Assembly: GCF_003610195.1 (NCBI RefSeq)
Contig: NZ_RAPO01000003.1
Coordinates: forward strand, 1 to 64,000
Direction: 5' to 3'
DNA from: Halopiger aswanensis
GTDB taxonomy: Archaea > Halobacteriota > Halobacteria > Halobacteriales > Natrialbaceae
DNA length: 64,000 bases
The notes beneath the pieces were generated by a model. It had not been told where the DNA came from, ran no database searches, and saw only the letters and a list, made by a program, of their open reading frames with translations. This document shows, in pieces, positions 17,778 through 26,624 of the stretch (the stretch's first letter is position 1; each line of letters starts with the position of its first letter). Made by a program: the position numbers and the translations under genes.

Positions 17778-18911
17778 TTAGATCTCGAGCATTCGATCGA
17801 GCGCCACCTCGGCGAGTTCCTTCTCCTCCGGGGCGACCTCGATCACGTTGCGTTCGCGACCCGCGACGAGTTCCTCGAGGACCCACGTCAGGTAGTTGGG
17901 GTCGATCTGGCGCATGGCGTTGCAGTCCATACAGGCCTCGCCGCAGAGGGGCAGCACCTCGACCTCGGGGTGCCACCGCTGGAGGTGGTTCGTCAGGTGG
18001 ATCTCGGTACCGATCGCCCAGGTTTCGCCGGAGTCGGCGTTCGCGACGGTCTCGCAGATGGTGCTCGTCGAGCCGACGACGTCGGCGGCCTCGACGACCT
18101 CGCGGCGGCACTCGGGATGGACGACGACGTTCGCCTCGGGGTGGTCCTCGCGAATCTGGTCGATGTGCTCCTCGCGGAAGCGCTCGTGAACCTGGCAGTA
18201 GCCGTCCCAGAGGATGATGTCGCGCTGGGCGACCTCCGCGGCGTCCTTCCCCTCGGGGTCCCACGGGTCCCACTCGACGATCTCGTCTTCCATGCCGAGT
18301 CGGTGCGCGGTGTTCTCCCCGAGGTGCTTGTCGGGGAGGAACAGGACCTTGTCGCCCTTGTCGAAGGCGTACTCGAAGGCTTTGTGCGCGTTCGAGGAGG
18401 TACAGACGAGCCCGCCCTGGCTCGCGCAGAAGGCCTTCAGGTCCGCGTAGGAGTTCATGTAGGTGATCGGCACGATGTCGGCGTCGGGCGCGGCATCGGT
18501 GATCTCGGCCCACGCGCTGTCGACCTGCAGGGCCTCGGCCATCCCGGCCATCGGACACGACGCCTCCATCGACGGGAGAATCACCGTCTGGTCGTCGTCC
18601 GTGATGATATCGGCGCTCTCGGCCATGAACGTCACGCCGCCGAAGATCACGTACTCGGCGTCCGCGTTCGCGGCCTCCTTCGAGAGCTGGTAGGAGTCGC
18701 CGACGAAGTCCGCGTGCTCGACGATCTCCCGGCGCTGATAGTTGTGCCCCAGCACGACGACGTCGTCGCCCAACTCTTCGAGCGCCGCCTCGATGCGCTC
18801 CGTTCGCTCGTCCGCGTCGAGCTCCCGGTAGCGCGGCGGTAGCTGCTCGAGGTTGTCGTATTTGAACAGACTCAGATCAGTATCCAGTTCCGTCGTTTCC
18901 ATTGTGACCAT
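17778..18911 (-). CDS. nadA: Quinolinate synthase NadA
   Basis: 377-residue 4Fe-4S enzyme condensing iminoaspartate with dihydroxyacetone phosphate to quinolinate. Seen: LGHNYQRREIVEHADFVGDS near the N-terminus, EASCPMAG, VTYMNSYA-type loop (VPITYMNSYADLKAFC), TSSNAHKAFE, VVHPECRREVVEAAD, GTEIHLTNHL and CMDCNAMRQI near the C-terminus, with the cluster cysteines in these blocks. Two in-frame starts, 18911 and 18902, are both plausible. It is the first gene of the NAD operon, with a TATA-like box about 45 bases upstream. Confidence 0.95.
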   Translation of the reverse strand: MVTMETTELDTDLSLFKYDNLEQLPPRYRELDADERTERIEAALEELGDDVVVLGHNYQRREIVEHADFVGDSYQLSKEAANADAEYVIFGGVTFMAESADIITDDDQTVILPSMEASCPMAGMAEALQVDSAWAEITDAAPDADIVPITYMNSYADLKAFCASQGGLVCTSSNAHKAFEYAFDKGDKVLFLPDKHLGENTAHRLGMEDEIVEWDPWDPEGKDAAEVAQRDIILWDGYCQVHERFREEHIDQIREDHPEANVVVHPECRREVVEAADVVGSTSTICETVANADSGETWAIGTEIHLTNHLQRWHPEVEVLPLCGEACMDCNAMRQIDPNYLTWVLEELVAGRERNVIEVAPEEKELAEVALDRMLEI

Positions 18912-18954
18912 CGTGCGACACCTGTGGGTACTCTCATCTCACAGAGCACTATTG

Positions 18955-18960
18955 AATAAA
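18955..18960 (-). promoter_or_regulatory. TATA-like box of the nadABC operon
   Basis: TTTATT on the minus strand, in the run AAATTTATTC, lies 44 bases before the upstream nadA start. It predicts a transcript with a leader of about 20 bases. No repressor site could be recognised. Confidence 0.5.
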
Positions 18961-19115
18961 TTTTCCCTTCGATACCTGATTTCGGCGGATTACCATCGAC
19001 TGGTCACGGTATCGAATCATCAAAATCGGTCGTTCAGGCCTGAAAACAGGTCCTCGAGCCCGATTGTCCGCCGATCGTGGATTGCTGTCTTTTCGGTGCA
19101 GTCCCTAGCGGTGGT

Positions 19116-20186
19116 ATGGCACTCGAGGACGCGTTCGACGACTTCACGCGCCGCGACTGGGCGGAGACGACCGTCGACGGCACGGTTCGGCTCGCTATCG
19201 TCGGAATCGGGGGCTTCGCCCGCAACCGCGCGCTCCCCGGAATCGCCGCGGGGGAGTACTGCGAGACGACCGTGCTGGTCACGGGGTCGCCCGATCGCGC
19301 GCGAACGATCGCCGAGGAGTTCGACGTCAACCACGTCATCGACTACGACGCGTTTCGGGCCGGCGATCACGCGGAGACGTACGACGCGGTCTACGTCGCG
19401 ACGCCGAACGCGACCCACGGCGAGTACGCGATCGCCGCCGCCGAGCACGGCAAACACGTCCTCTGCGAGAAGCCGCTCGAGACGACGGTCGAGCGCGCCG
19501 AGGAGATCGTCGACACCTGCCGAGACAACGGCGTCGCGCTGATGACCGCCTACCGGCTGCAGACGGAGCCGGTGGTCCGCCGAACGCGCGAACTCGTCCA
19601 GAATGGGGCCATCGGGACCGTCGTCCAGGTTCACGGCGCCTTCTCGCACCCGTTGCTGGAACACACCGGGCCGGAGACGTGGCGGCTCGATCCCGATCTC
19701 GCCGGCGGCGGCGCGCTGGTCGATCTCGGCGTCTACCCGCTGAACACCACTCGATACCTCCTCGGGTGCGAGCCGACCGCGGTCTACGCGACGACCCACT
19801 CGAGCGGCGGCCCGTTCGCGGCCGTCGACGAACACGTCGCCTTCCAACTCGAGTTTTCGACGGACGCGACGGCCTCCTGTACGGCGAGTTTCGACGCCCA
19901 CGCGAGCAGCCAACTCGAGCTAGTCGGGACCAACGGCAAGATCGCGATCGCGTCGCCGTTCGGGGGCGTCGTCCCGCAGGATATCGTCGTCGAGAGCGGC
20001 GAGATGCGGATGGAGTACACCGGGCCGCCGGTCGACGAGGTGCGCGAGGAGTTCGACTACTTCGGCTACTGCGTGCTGACCGACACCGATCCCGAACCCG
20101 ACGGCGCGGACGGCGTGGCGGATCTACACGCGATCGAGGCGGCCTACGAGTCAGCCGAGACCGGACGGCGGATCGACCTCGAGTGA
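19116..20186 (+). CDS. Gfo/Idh/MocA oxidoreductase, probable D-xylose 1-dehydrogenase type
   Basis: 356-residue NAD(P)-dependent sugar dehydrogenase. Seen: the Rossmann motif LAIVGIGGFARNRALP at about residue 27, ATPNATHGEYA and the catalytic-Lys motif CEKPLETT near residue 124, and ALVDLGVYPLNTTRYLLG in the C-terminal domain. The N-terminus DDFTRRDW resembles the haloarchaeal Gfo6/XacA xylose dehydrogenases. No other xylose-pathway gene is adjacent, so the substrate is an inference and a glucose-fructose-oxidoreductase-like role is possible. The start ATG 19116 excludes an upstream in-frame extension. Monocistronic. Confidence 0.75.
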   Translation: MALEDAFDDFTRRDWAETTVDGTVRLAIVGIGGFARNRALPGIAAGEYCETTVLVTGSPDRARTIAEEFDVNHVIDYDAFRAGDHAETYDAVYVATPNATHGEYAIAAAEHGKHVLCEKPLETTVERAEEIVDTCRDNGVALMTAYRLQTEPVVRRTRELVQNGAIGTVVQVHGAFSHPLLEHTGPETWRLDPDLAGGGALVDLGVYPLNTTRYLLGCEPTAVYATTHSSGGPFAAVDEHVAFQLEFSTDATASCTASFDAHASSQLELVGTNGKIAIASPFGGVVPQDIVVESGEMRMEYTGPPVDEVREEFDYFGYCVLTDTDPEPDGADGVADLHAIEAAYESAETGRRIDLE

Positions 20187-20219
20187 CAGGTTGAAATCGC
20201 GGTTTGACCTTGGGTCAGG

Positions 20220-20227
20220 ACTTTATC
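20220..20227 (+). promoter_or_regulatory. TATA-like box for the lipoprotein gene
   Basis: ACTTTATC ends 21 bases before the GTG at 20249. It supports that GTG as a leaderless start rather than the ATG at 20204. Confidence 0.5.
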
Positions 20228-20248
20228 CCGAGCCGACGAGTAGCAACC

Positions 20249-20788
20249 GTGAACCGGCGCACCGTCATCGCGGCGAGCGCGTCCGGCATTGTCGCGGGAG
20301 TCGGCGGCTGCCTCGCACCGCTCGAGCGCCGGAACCCGTCCGCCGGGACGGACGACGGCGTGCGTATCCTCGGCGTCTACGCGGCCGACGCGGATCGTGA
20401 CTTCATCGACGGCCCGTATATCGCCCTCGAGAACGGCGCCGACGAACCCCGAACCGTCTCCGGATACGTCGTCGAGTATCCCGCCGATCGTCGGTACCGA
20501 ATTTCGGACCTGACGCTCGAGGCGGGGGCGCAACTCGCAGTCATCCACGAATACGGAGCCGATTCGACCCTGCTCTCGAGCCCACCGGTCTACCTCCGGT
20601 ATACGGGCGGTGAAAGCGACGAAGACACCGGTGCGGCAGGGTCCAGCCTCGAGCCGGACGGAACCGTCCGCGTCAAGGACCCAACTGGTGCCGTCGTGGC
20701 CGAAGCCCGCTACGAGGCGTTCGGGTGCGACGGCGGGACCGCGACGACTGCGGCGGGCGACGAACTCGAGTGCCGACACGGAGGGTAG
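20249..20788 (+). CDS. Putative lipoprotein with lamin-tail-like domain
   Basis: 179-residue protein. Seen: a signal beginning NRRTVIAASASG and a lipobox ending in Cys21 (AGVGGC), so it is probably Tat-exported and lipid-anchored. A beta-rich domain follows (YIALENGADEPRTVSGYVV ... LTLEAGAQLAVI), with the rhythm of an intermediate-filament/lamin-tail domain. That domain in haloarchaeal exported proteins is often near nucleases, but no nuclease is here. The tail contains a Cys pair (FGCDGG, LECRHGG). GTG start chosen from promoter spacing. Function unknown. It is convergent with the DUF2267 gene, with 4 bases between stops. Confidence 0.6.
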   Translation: MNRRTVIAASASGIVAGVGGCLAPLERRNPSAGTDDGVRILGVYAADADRDFIDGPYIALENGADEPRTVSGYVVEYPADRRYRISDLTLEAGAQLAVIHEYGADSTLLSSPPVYLRYTGGESDEDTGAAGSSLEPDGTVRVKDPTGAVVAEARYEAFGCDGGTATTAAGDELECRHGG

Positions 20789-20792
20789 CGAT

Positions 20793-21260
20793 CTATCCCT
20801 GTTGCTGCTCCCAGGGCGTCGTCTCGGCGTCGACGAGTTCGAACAGTTCGCCGTACTCCTCGGGGAGCTGGGCTTCGATGTTGCCCATCTCGCCGCCGGG
20901 AACCTGCTCGTTCAGCAGCGCCACGACCGCCTTGGCTCGGAACACCGCGTCGGATTCATCGATTCCCGACGGCCGGCCGTAGCCGGTCTCGAGGTCCAGA
21001 TCCTCGTAGTTCAGCCGCTCGTGGACGCGGGTGACGAACTCGTCGAAGTCGAACTGCTGGCCGTGGTCGGCCTCGAGCAGGTAGCGATCGATCTCCATCG
21101 GCAGCGGGCTCGCGATGTCCGTCGCGGCGCCCTCGCCGATCCGTTCGCCGAGCGTCTCGAGGACGGCCCGCGTCGTGCGGACGGCTTCGGCCTGTCGGCC
21201 GGCTTCGATGCGGTGCTGTACTTCGCCCACGAAATCGGTGTAGCTCGTATCGGACGCCAT
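20793..21260 (-). CDS. DUF2267 family protein
   Basis: 155-residue acidic cytosolic protein of unknown function. Seen: YTDFVGEVQHRI near the N-terminus, AVRTTRAVLETLGERIGEGAATDIASPLP in the first half, and FDFDEFVTRVHERL then RAKAVVALLNEQVPGGEM in the second. These two helical halves are the DUF2267 pattern, in which the second half repeats the first. Full length for the family. It is transcribed alone, with the nearest upstream gene 105 bases away. Confidence 0.8.
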   Translation of the reverse strand: MASDTSYTDFVGEVQHRIEAGRQAEAVRTTRAVLETLGERIGEGAATDIASPLPMEIDRYLLEADHGQQFDFDEFVTRVHERLNYEDLDLETGYGRPSGIDESDAVFRAKAVVALLNEQVPGGEMGNIEAQLPEEYGELFELVDAETTPWEQQQG

Positions 21261-21365
21261 GGTGGATCAAAAGGCACTGAGGACGGCACCGGGGAAAGCC
21301 ACTCCACCGGAATGCGCAAGTTTGAGCGGCCGCCGTAACGGGGCAGCATCGGCTCGACCGCGTCC

Positions 21366-21761
21366 TCAGTTGCGTTCGGCGTCGGTTCCGGAATCGTGTG
21401 CTGTCTCGACTCCGGATGCGGAGGCGGACTGCGCCGACGGCTGCGGTAACGCGGCCGTCACGGCATCCGCGCCGGGACGATCGTAGATCGAAATTCGACC
21501 GTCGGACACCACCCGGACGTCCAATCCTTCGACGACGGCAGTCGCGTCAATCACGGACCCGGTCGTGCGCGCGTGGTTAACCAGTGCCTCGAGCGCGCCG
21601 GTGTCGGTCGCCTCGACCAGCGGCGGGATCGACGCGGGGTCCCGATCGGCGACGGTCGCGATCGCAGTGACGATCGCATCCAGCAGTTGGTCGGGTGCGG
21701 ACGGATCGAAGTGAGTGCGGTGGACGAGCGCCCGATCGTGATCGTCGAGAACGGAGTTCAT
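21366..21761 (-). CDS. HalOD1 output domain protein
   Basis: 131-residue small protein. Seen: a HalOD1-like core (LLDAIVTAIATVADRDPASIPPLVE, then GALEALVNHA and a beta hairpin DVRVVSDGRISIY), followed by a Ser/Ala-rich acidic tail. HalOD1 domains are haloarchaeal output modules found at the ends of two-component regulators and as stand-alone proteins; their biochemical role is unknown. The start was placed at 21761, where the conserved part begins. A TATATAAA box about 55 bases upstream fits. It sits downstream of an HTH regulator on the same strand. Confidence 0.75.
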   Translation of the reverse strand: MNSVLDDHDRALVHRTHFDPSAPDQLLDAIVTAIATVADRDPASIPPLVEATDTGALEALVNHARTTGSVIDATAVVEGLDVRVVSDGRISIYDRPGADAVTAALPQPSAQSASASGVETAHDSGTDAERN

Positions 21762-21865
21762 GGGGTGTGTACTCCCGTTGACCGGTTGAATCGGCGTGCG
21801 GCATATGCCCGGTTTTATATAGCCCGGCTGGACGGTGCGGTCAGTGGCACGCCAGCGGCCCACGG

Positions 21866-22522
21866 TCACCGGCGAACGGTGTTCTCGACGAGCGCACGCA
21901 GTCCCCGCCGGAGCCGGCTGCTCACCGCGGACGACGAGACGCCGAGCCGATCGGCGAGATCAGCGATCGAGGCGTCCCGCGGCTCGTTGAAGTAGCCAGC
22001 ATCGTACGCGGTCGCGAGCGTTTCCCGCTGAACCGGCGTCAACCCGTAGCCGCCCGAGTCCCCATCGCCCTCGTCGGCGTGATAGAGCCGGTCGACGATA
22101 ACGTCGACGTCCTCATCCCGGCAGTAGGTTCGAAACGCCCGCAAGTCGTCGAGGTCGGGCACCTCGAGGGTCGCCGCCCAGCCGCCGGGTGCGCTCTCGG
22201 CGCGGAGGACGCGCATGCCGAGGTCCGCGGCGCGGGGCAAGACGAGTCGCTCCCGCGACGTCAGGCGCATCCGATAGACGCGGAAGTCGCCGCCGTCGAT
22301 GATGATCGACGGCTCCGACACCGTCGGATCGTCGGCGATGGCCCGATCGAAGCGATCGAAATCGCCGCCGTACACCTCGAAGAAGAGGTAGTACTCGCCC
22401 GGCCCGGCGATCGTCTGGTACTCGAGTTCGGCGGTCACCTCGGGAACGGCCTCGATCGTCGGTGCGAGCACGAGCTCCGGATGGGCGAGCGTGAGTTCGG
22501 CGATGACTCGCGAGGCGCTCAT
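21866..22522 (-). CDS. Bacterio-opsin-activator-type HTH regulator
   Basis: 218-residue DNA-binding protein. Seen: an N-terminal sensor-like alpha/beta domain (about 1-150, with LTSRERLVLP and DEDVDVIVDRLY) and a C-terminal HTH_10 domain with the typical LTPVQRETLATAYDAGYFNEPR and ADLADRLGVSSSAVSSRLRRG. The family includes Bat and many haloarchaeal one-component regulators. The absence of GAF or PAS domains makes this a short member. Its target is unknown. The neighbouring HalOD1 gene or the divergent-side amidohydrolase are candidates by position only. Confidence 0.85.
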   Translation of the reverse strand: MSASRVIAELTLAHPELVLAPTIEAVPEVTAELEYQTIAGPGEYYLFFEVYGGDFDRFDRAIADDPTVSEPSIIIDGGDFRVYRMRLTSRERLVLPRAADLGMRVLRAESAPGGWAATLEVPDLDDLRAFRTYCRDEDVDVIVDRLYHADEGDGDSGGYGLTPVQRETLATAYDAGYFNEPRDASIADLADRLGVSSSAVSSRLRRGLRALVENTVRR

Positions 22523-22582
22523 ACCGCAGCGTTGACCGCCGAAGACAATGAGGGTTGGTACCGATCCCCGATACCCAATCGG

Positions 22583-24157
22583 CTACCGGTCTCGGGCGTC
22601 GAAGACCGGCTCTCCGTCGACGACCGTCATCGCCACGTCGATCTCGTCGATTCGGTCGGGATGCTCCCACGGCGACTCCTCGAGCACGACCAGATCCGCT
22701 CGTTTGCCGACCTCGAGGGTCCCCAGCCGGTCTTCGTCGAAGCCGGCGTAGGCGGCGCCGAACGTGTACGCGCGCAGCGCCTCGGTCACCGAGAGCCGCT
22801 GGTCTTCGGTCGGTGCGTTGACCGCGTAGTGGATCCCCAGCAGCGGGTCCAGCGGCATGCAGTCCGAGCCGAACGCGAGCGGGGCACCCGCCTCGAGGGC
22901 TTGCCGGAACCGGTTGGTCCGCTTGCGTCGCTCCTCGCCGAGTCGCTGGTCGTAGAGGCCGCCCTCGTCGGCCCACCGGTGGAAGTTCGGCTGCATCGAG
23001 GCGACGATGCCCGCGTCGGCCATGCGCTCGAACTGTTCGTCGGTCGCGAGTTCGGCGTGTTCGATCCGGTGGCGGCTCCCGGCGGGATCGGCGGTGTCCT
23101 CGAGTCGCGTCAGCGTCTCTTCGATGGCTTCGTCGCCGATAGCGTGGACGGTAAGCTGGAAGCCTTCGTCGTCGGCGGTCGCGACGAGGTCACCGAGTTC
23201 GTCGGGATCGACGACCCACTGGCCGGTGGCGCCGTCGGCGGCATCGGCGTCCGCATCTGCGTAGGGTTCGCGGAGCTTCGCCGTCTGGCTCCCCAGGCTG
23301 CCGTCCGAGAAGGACTTGATCGCGCCCGTCTGCACCAGGTCGCCGCCGGCGTCGGTCGTCAGCCCGACGTCGACCAGGCTCTCGAGGTGGTCGCTCCAGT
23401 AGTCGATCCGCACGCGCAGCGGGAGGGCGCCGTCGGCGGCCAGTTCGCGGTAGACGCGGGGCGCCTTCGAATTGCGAACCTTGTCGTGGACGCCGGTGAC
23501 GCCGAGTTCGACCGCGCGCTCGGTCGCCGCCTCGAGCACCTCGCGCATCGCCTCGCGGTCGGCCGTGATCGTCCGTCTGACCGCTTCGGCGGCGTCCTCA
23601 ACGGCGACGCCGGTCGGCTCGCCGTCCTGGTAGTGGAGGTCCGACTCCGGAAGATCGTCCGCCAGCCGCTCGAGCGCGACCGAATTCAAGGAGGCGGTGT
23701 GCAAGTCGACCCGCAGGGCGGCGACCGGCCGATCCTCGCTCACTGCGTCGAGATCGTCGCGGGTGAGCCGGCTCGAGCGATCCGCCCACTCGCTCTCGTC
23801 GTAGCCGAAGCCGAGGATCCAGTCGGTACTCGCGTCATCGTCGACGATTCGCTCGGCTTCGGCGCCGAGCAACTCGAGGCACTCCTCGGCGCTGTCGGCC
23901 TGCGAAAGGTCCGCGTGGACGAGGTGCTGGCCGAGTTGCTCCATGTGCGTGTGGGCGTCGATGAAGCCGGGCAAGACGACCCGTCCGTCGCAGTCGATCA
24001 CCTCGGTCTCGACGCCGTCGAGGAACTCGACCTCGTAGGCGTCCGCGAGACGGACGATTTCGCCGTCGCGGACGGCCATGGCTTCGTAGACGGTATCGGG
24101 CTCCGTCAGCGAATGGATCTCCGCGTTCGTAAACAGGCGGTCTGCGGCCTCGGTCAT
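22583..24157 (-). CDS. Amidohydrolase, YtcJ/N-substituted formamide deformylase-like
   Basis: 524-residue metal-dependent hydrolase. Seen: an N-terminal beta sandwich, LPGFIDAHTHMEQLG near residue 65 (HxH metal ligands), a central TIM barrel with HAIGDEAIEETL and HRIEHAEL (His ligands), SDCMP near residue 425 (metal Asp), and the closing AYTFGAAYAGFDEDRLGTLEVGKRADLVVL typical of the YtcJ group (amidohydrolase_3). Substrate unknown. The ATG at 24157 is preferred because the in-frame sequence before it is not protein-like. It is divergent from a small membrane protein gene. Confidence 0.87.
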   Translation of the reverse strand: MTEAADRLFTNAEIHSLTEPDTVYEAMAVRDGEIVRLADAYEVEFLDGVETEVIDCDGRVVLPGFIDAHTHMEQLGQHLVHADLSQADSAEECLELLGAEAERIVDDDASTDWILGFGYDESEWADRSSRLTRDDLDAVSEDRPVAALRVDLHTASLNSVALERLADDLPESDLHYQDGEPTGVAVEDAAEAVRRTITADREAMREVLEAATERAVELGVTGVHDKVRNSKAPRVYRELAADGALPLRVRIDYWSDHLESLVDVGLTTDAGGDLVQTGAIKSFSDGSLGSQTAKLREPYADADADAADGATGQWVVDPDELGDLVATADDEGFQLTVHAIGDEAIEETLTRLEDTADPAGSRHRIEHAELATDEQFERMADAGIVASMQPNFHRWADEGGLYDQRLGEERRKRTNRFRQALEAGAPLAFGSDCMPLDPLLGIHYAVNAPTEDQRLSVTEALRAYTFGAAYAGFDEDRLGTLEVGKRADLVVLEESPWEHPDRIDEIDVAMTVVDGEPVFDARDR

Positions 24158-24296
24158 GCTTGCAAGCGCGCGTGCGAGGCGCAAAACGGTTGTGAAGGCG
24201 GCCGTTCGCTCGCGGTAGTGCACGACGGTACACCGAAGGAATGTCCACCGTGTAACAAGAAGCAACGTTGATAGTTCCGCGATACGATTCGCCCCT

Positions 24297-24716
24297 ATGG
24301 TCTCCCGCGAGAACCGCGTCATCGCCGGTTCGTTCGTCCTCTTCGTGCTCGCGATGGTCGGATGGTTCGTCCTCGAGAATGCAACCGGTATCGCCGACGG
24401 CGATCACCCTCTCGTCATGTTTCTCGTCCTCTACGGGCTACCGGTCGTCCTCCCGCAACTGTACCTCGCGGCCACCGGCGACGGGGGCGTGACGCCGCGG
24501 ACGCGGGTGCGGTTCGCGGTGGCCTTCTCCGGGCTGTTCGCGCTCGTCACCGTCGGCAGCGCCGGCGTCCGGTGGTCGTGGTCGACCGCGTTCGACGACC
24601 TCGAGATGCTCCAGTACACGCTGCTCGGCGCGATCGGTATCGGCGCGTTCGGCGGCTTGTTCTGTTACGAGGTGCTCGCGGGCTATCGCTCGAGTATGGC
24701 GGATACCGCGCCGTGA
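24297..24716 (+). CDS. Small four-helix membrane protein, unknown function
   Basis: 139 residues with four hydrophobic segments at about 8-26, 39-57, 72-90 and 102-122, separated by short polar loops. No motif is recognised. The composition (few acidic residues in the helices, acidic loops) is normal for a halophile membrane protein. It lies between an amidohydrolase gene and hmgA, 88 bases before the latter. It could share regulation with hmgA but the spacing suggests its own transcript. Confidence 0.65.
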   Translation: MVSRENRVIAGSFVLFVLAMVGWFVLENATGIADGDHPLVMFLVLYGLPVVLPQLYLAATGDGGVTPRTRVRFAVAFSGLFALVTVGSAGVRWSWSTAFDDLEMLQYTLLGAIGIGAFGGLFCYEVLAGYRSSMADTAP

Positions 24717-24804
24717 GCGGAACCGGCGTCGAAACCGTCCCGCACCGCGTCGCCCCAGACGGGAATCAGCAATCCTTAGGACCGGGCGGCCGCTCCTCTG
24801 AGTC

Positions 24805-26055
24805 ATGACCAGCGATTCGGATTCGAATTCCGACCCGGCCACCCTCGCCGATCGGGTGCAGGACGGCGACCTCCGCATCCACGAGCTCGAGGAGCACGCC
24901 GACTACGACACCGCCGCCGAAGCCCGCCGGCTGCTCGTCGAACGGGAGACGGACGCCGACCTCGAGGCGGTCGGCGACTACACGTTCGACGCCGAGCAAG
25001 CGGACCCGAACATCGAGAACATGATCGGCGCGGCGCAGGTACCGATGGGCGTCGTCGGGCCCGTCCCCATCGACGGCAGTGCGGCGGACGGCGAGCACTA
25101 CCTGCCGCTCGCGACGACCGAAGGCGCGCTGCTGGCCTCGGTCAACCGCGGGCTCTCCGTGATCCGCTCGTCGGGCGGCGCGGACGCTCGGGTGACGAAA
25201 AACGGCATGACGCGCGCACCGGTCTTCCGAGTCGACGGCGTCGCCGAGGCCGCCGAGGTCGTCGAGTGGGTCAACGACAACGTCGCGGCGCTGCGCGAGG
25301 CCGCCGAGTCCACGACCAGCCACGGCGAACTGATCGACGTCGAACCCTACGTCGTCGGCGACTCGGTCTACCTGCGCTTCGCCTACGACACCAAGGACGC
25401 GATGGGGATGAACATGGCCACGATCGCCACCGGCGAGGCCTGCGAGGTCGTCGAAAGCGAGACGCCGGCCGACCTCGTGGCGCTCTCGGGCAACCTCTGC
25501 TCGGACAAGAAACCCGCCGCGGTCAACGCCGTCGAGGGCCGTGGCCGCTCGGTTACCGCCGACGTCGTCATTCCCGGCGAACTCGTCGAGGAGCGCCTCC
25601 ACACGACCGCCGATGCCATCGTCGAGGCCAACACCCGAAAGAACCTCACTGGGAGCGCCAAGGCCGGCAGCCTGGGTTTCAACGCTCACGCCGCCAACGT
25701 CGTCGCCGCGGCCTTCCTCGCGACCGGTCAGGACGAGGCCCAGGTCGTCGAGGGCGCGAACGCGATCACGACGATGGACACGCGCGATTCGGACGGCGAC
25801 GGCCCCGCGGACCTCTACGCCAGCGTCTCGCTGGCCTCCCTCGAGGTCGGCACCGTCGGCGGCGGTACGAAACTCCCGACCCAGGCCGAGGCGCTGGACG
25901 TCCTCGGGCTGCGGGGCGGCGGCGACCCGCCGGGCTCGAACGCCGACGCGCTGGCCGAGATCATCGCCGTCGGCGCGCTCGCCGGCGAGCTCTCCCTGCT
26001 CGCGGCGCTATCCTCGCGCCATCTGGCGAGCGCTCACGAGGATCTCGGTCGGTAG
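24805..26055 (+). CDS. hmgA: HMG-CoA reductase (NADPH), class I
   Basis: 416-residue enzyme reducing HMG-CoA to mevalonate, the committed step of isoprenoid lipid synthesis and the target of mevinolin in haloarchaea. Seen: ENMIGAAQVPMGVVGPVPI near the N-terminus, the catalytic Glu in TTEGALLASVNRG, DAMGMNM with catalytic Asp, LTGSAKAGSLGFNAHAAN carrying the catalytic Lys region, GTVGGGTKLPTQ, and the C-terminal catalytic His in SSRHLASAHEDLGR. Normal archaeal length. It is monocistronic, with the ATG about 22 bases after a weak AATCCTTAGG box. Confidence 0.97.
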   Translation: MTSDSDSNSDPATLADRVQDGDLRIHELEEHADYDTAAEARRLLVERETDADLEAVGDYTFDAEQADPNIENMIGAAQVPMGVVGPVPIDGSAADGEHYLPLATTEGALLASVNRGLSVIRSSGGADARVTKNGMTRAPVFRVDGVAEAAEVVEWVNDNVAALREAAESTTSHGELIDVEPYVVGDSVYLRFAYDTKDAMGMNMATIATGEACEVVESETPADLVALSGNLCSDKKPAAVNAVEGRGRSVTADVVIPGELVEERLHTTADAIVEANTRKNLTGSAKAGSLGFNAHAANVVAAAFLATGQDEAQVVEGANAITTMDTRDSDGDGPADLYASVSLASLEVGTVGGGTKLPTQAEALDVLGLRGGGDPPGSNADALAEIIAVGALAGELSLLAALSSRHLASAHEDLGR

Positions 26056-26100
26056 CGACTCGAGTGACTCGGGGACCGAACACCGGGACGGATGACAGCG

Positions 26101-26106
26101 TATATG
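26101..26106 (+). promoter_or_regulatory. TATA-like box for the GNAT gene
   Basis: TATATG ends 23 bases before the GTG at 26130, which supports that GTG as a leaderless start. Confidence 0.45.
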
Positions 26107-26129
26107 TTCCACCTGTGAGATGAACGCCT

Positions 26130-26615
26130 GTGTCGCTGGAGTGTACGATTCGTCCCGCCGCACCCGACGAGACGGAGGCCATCTTCGTCGTTCACGTCGC
26201 GGCGATTATCGCCCACGGCCCCTCAGCGTACACCGAGAAACAAGTTGCGGCGTGGGCCGCGAAGACGGACGGAACCGATAGATACGCGGCCTCGATCGAA
26301 GATCCGTCGACTGAAATCGTCGTCGCAGAGGTCAACGAGCGTATCGTCGGCTTCGGCGAACTCGACGTCGGAAACGGCGAGATCGAATCTATTTTCGTCG
26401 ATCCCGACTGGGGCGAACGCGGGATCGGGTCGTCGCTCCTCCGCCACTTCGAGCAGCGGCTCCGCGACGAGGGATTTAGCCGTGTTCGGCTCCGAGCCGC
26501 GCTCAACGCGGTGGGCTTTTACGAACGCCGGGGATACGACCCCGGCGAGCGAGTAACGACGCGGACGACGAACGACGTCGCTCTCGAGTCGCGCTGGATG
26601 GAGAAGCCGATCTGA
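26130..26615 (+). CDS. GNAT family N-acetyltransferase
   Basis: 161-residue acetyl-CoA-dependent transferase with unknown acceptor. Seen: an N-terminal IRPAAPDE segment, IVVAEVNERIVGFGEL and IESIFVDPDWGERGIGSSLLRHFE, which contains the acetyl-CoA pyrophosphate loop (GERGIGS), then RVRLRAALNAVGFYERRGYDPGE, the usual C-terminal GFYE motif. The start is a GTG. It is convergent with a DUF5817-like gene, with only 9 bases between the stops. Confidence 0.85.
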   Translation: MSLECTIRPAAPDETEAIFVVHVAAIIAHGPSAYTEKQVAAWAAKTDGTDRYAASIEDPSTEIVVAEVNERIVGFGELDVGNGEIESIFVDPDWGERGIGSSLLRHFEQRLRDEGFSRVRLRAALNAVGFYERRGYDPGERVTTRTTNDVALESRWMEKPI

Positions 26616-26624
26616 ATCGATAGC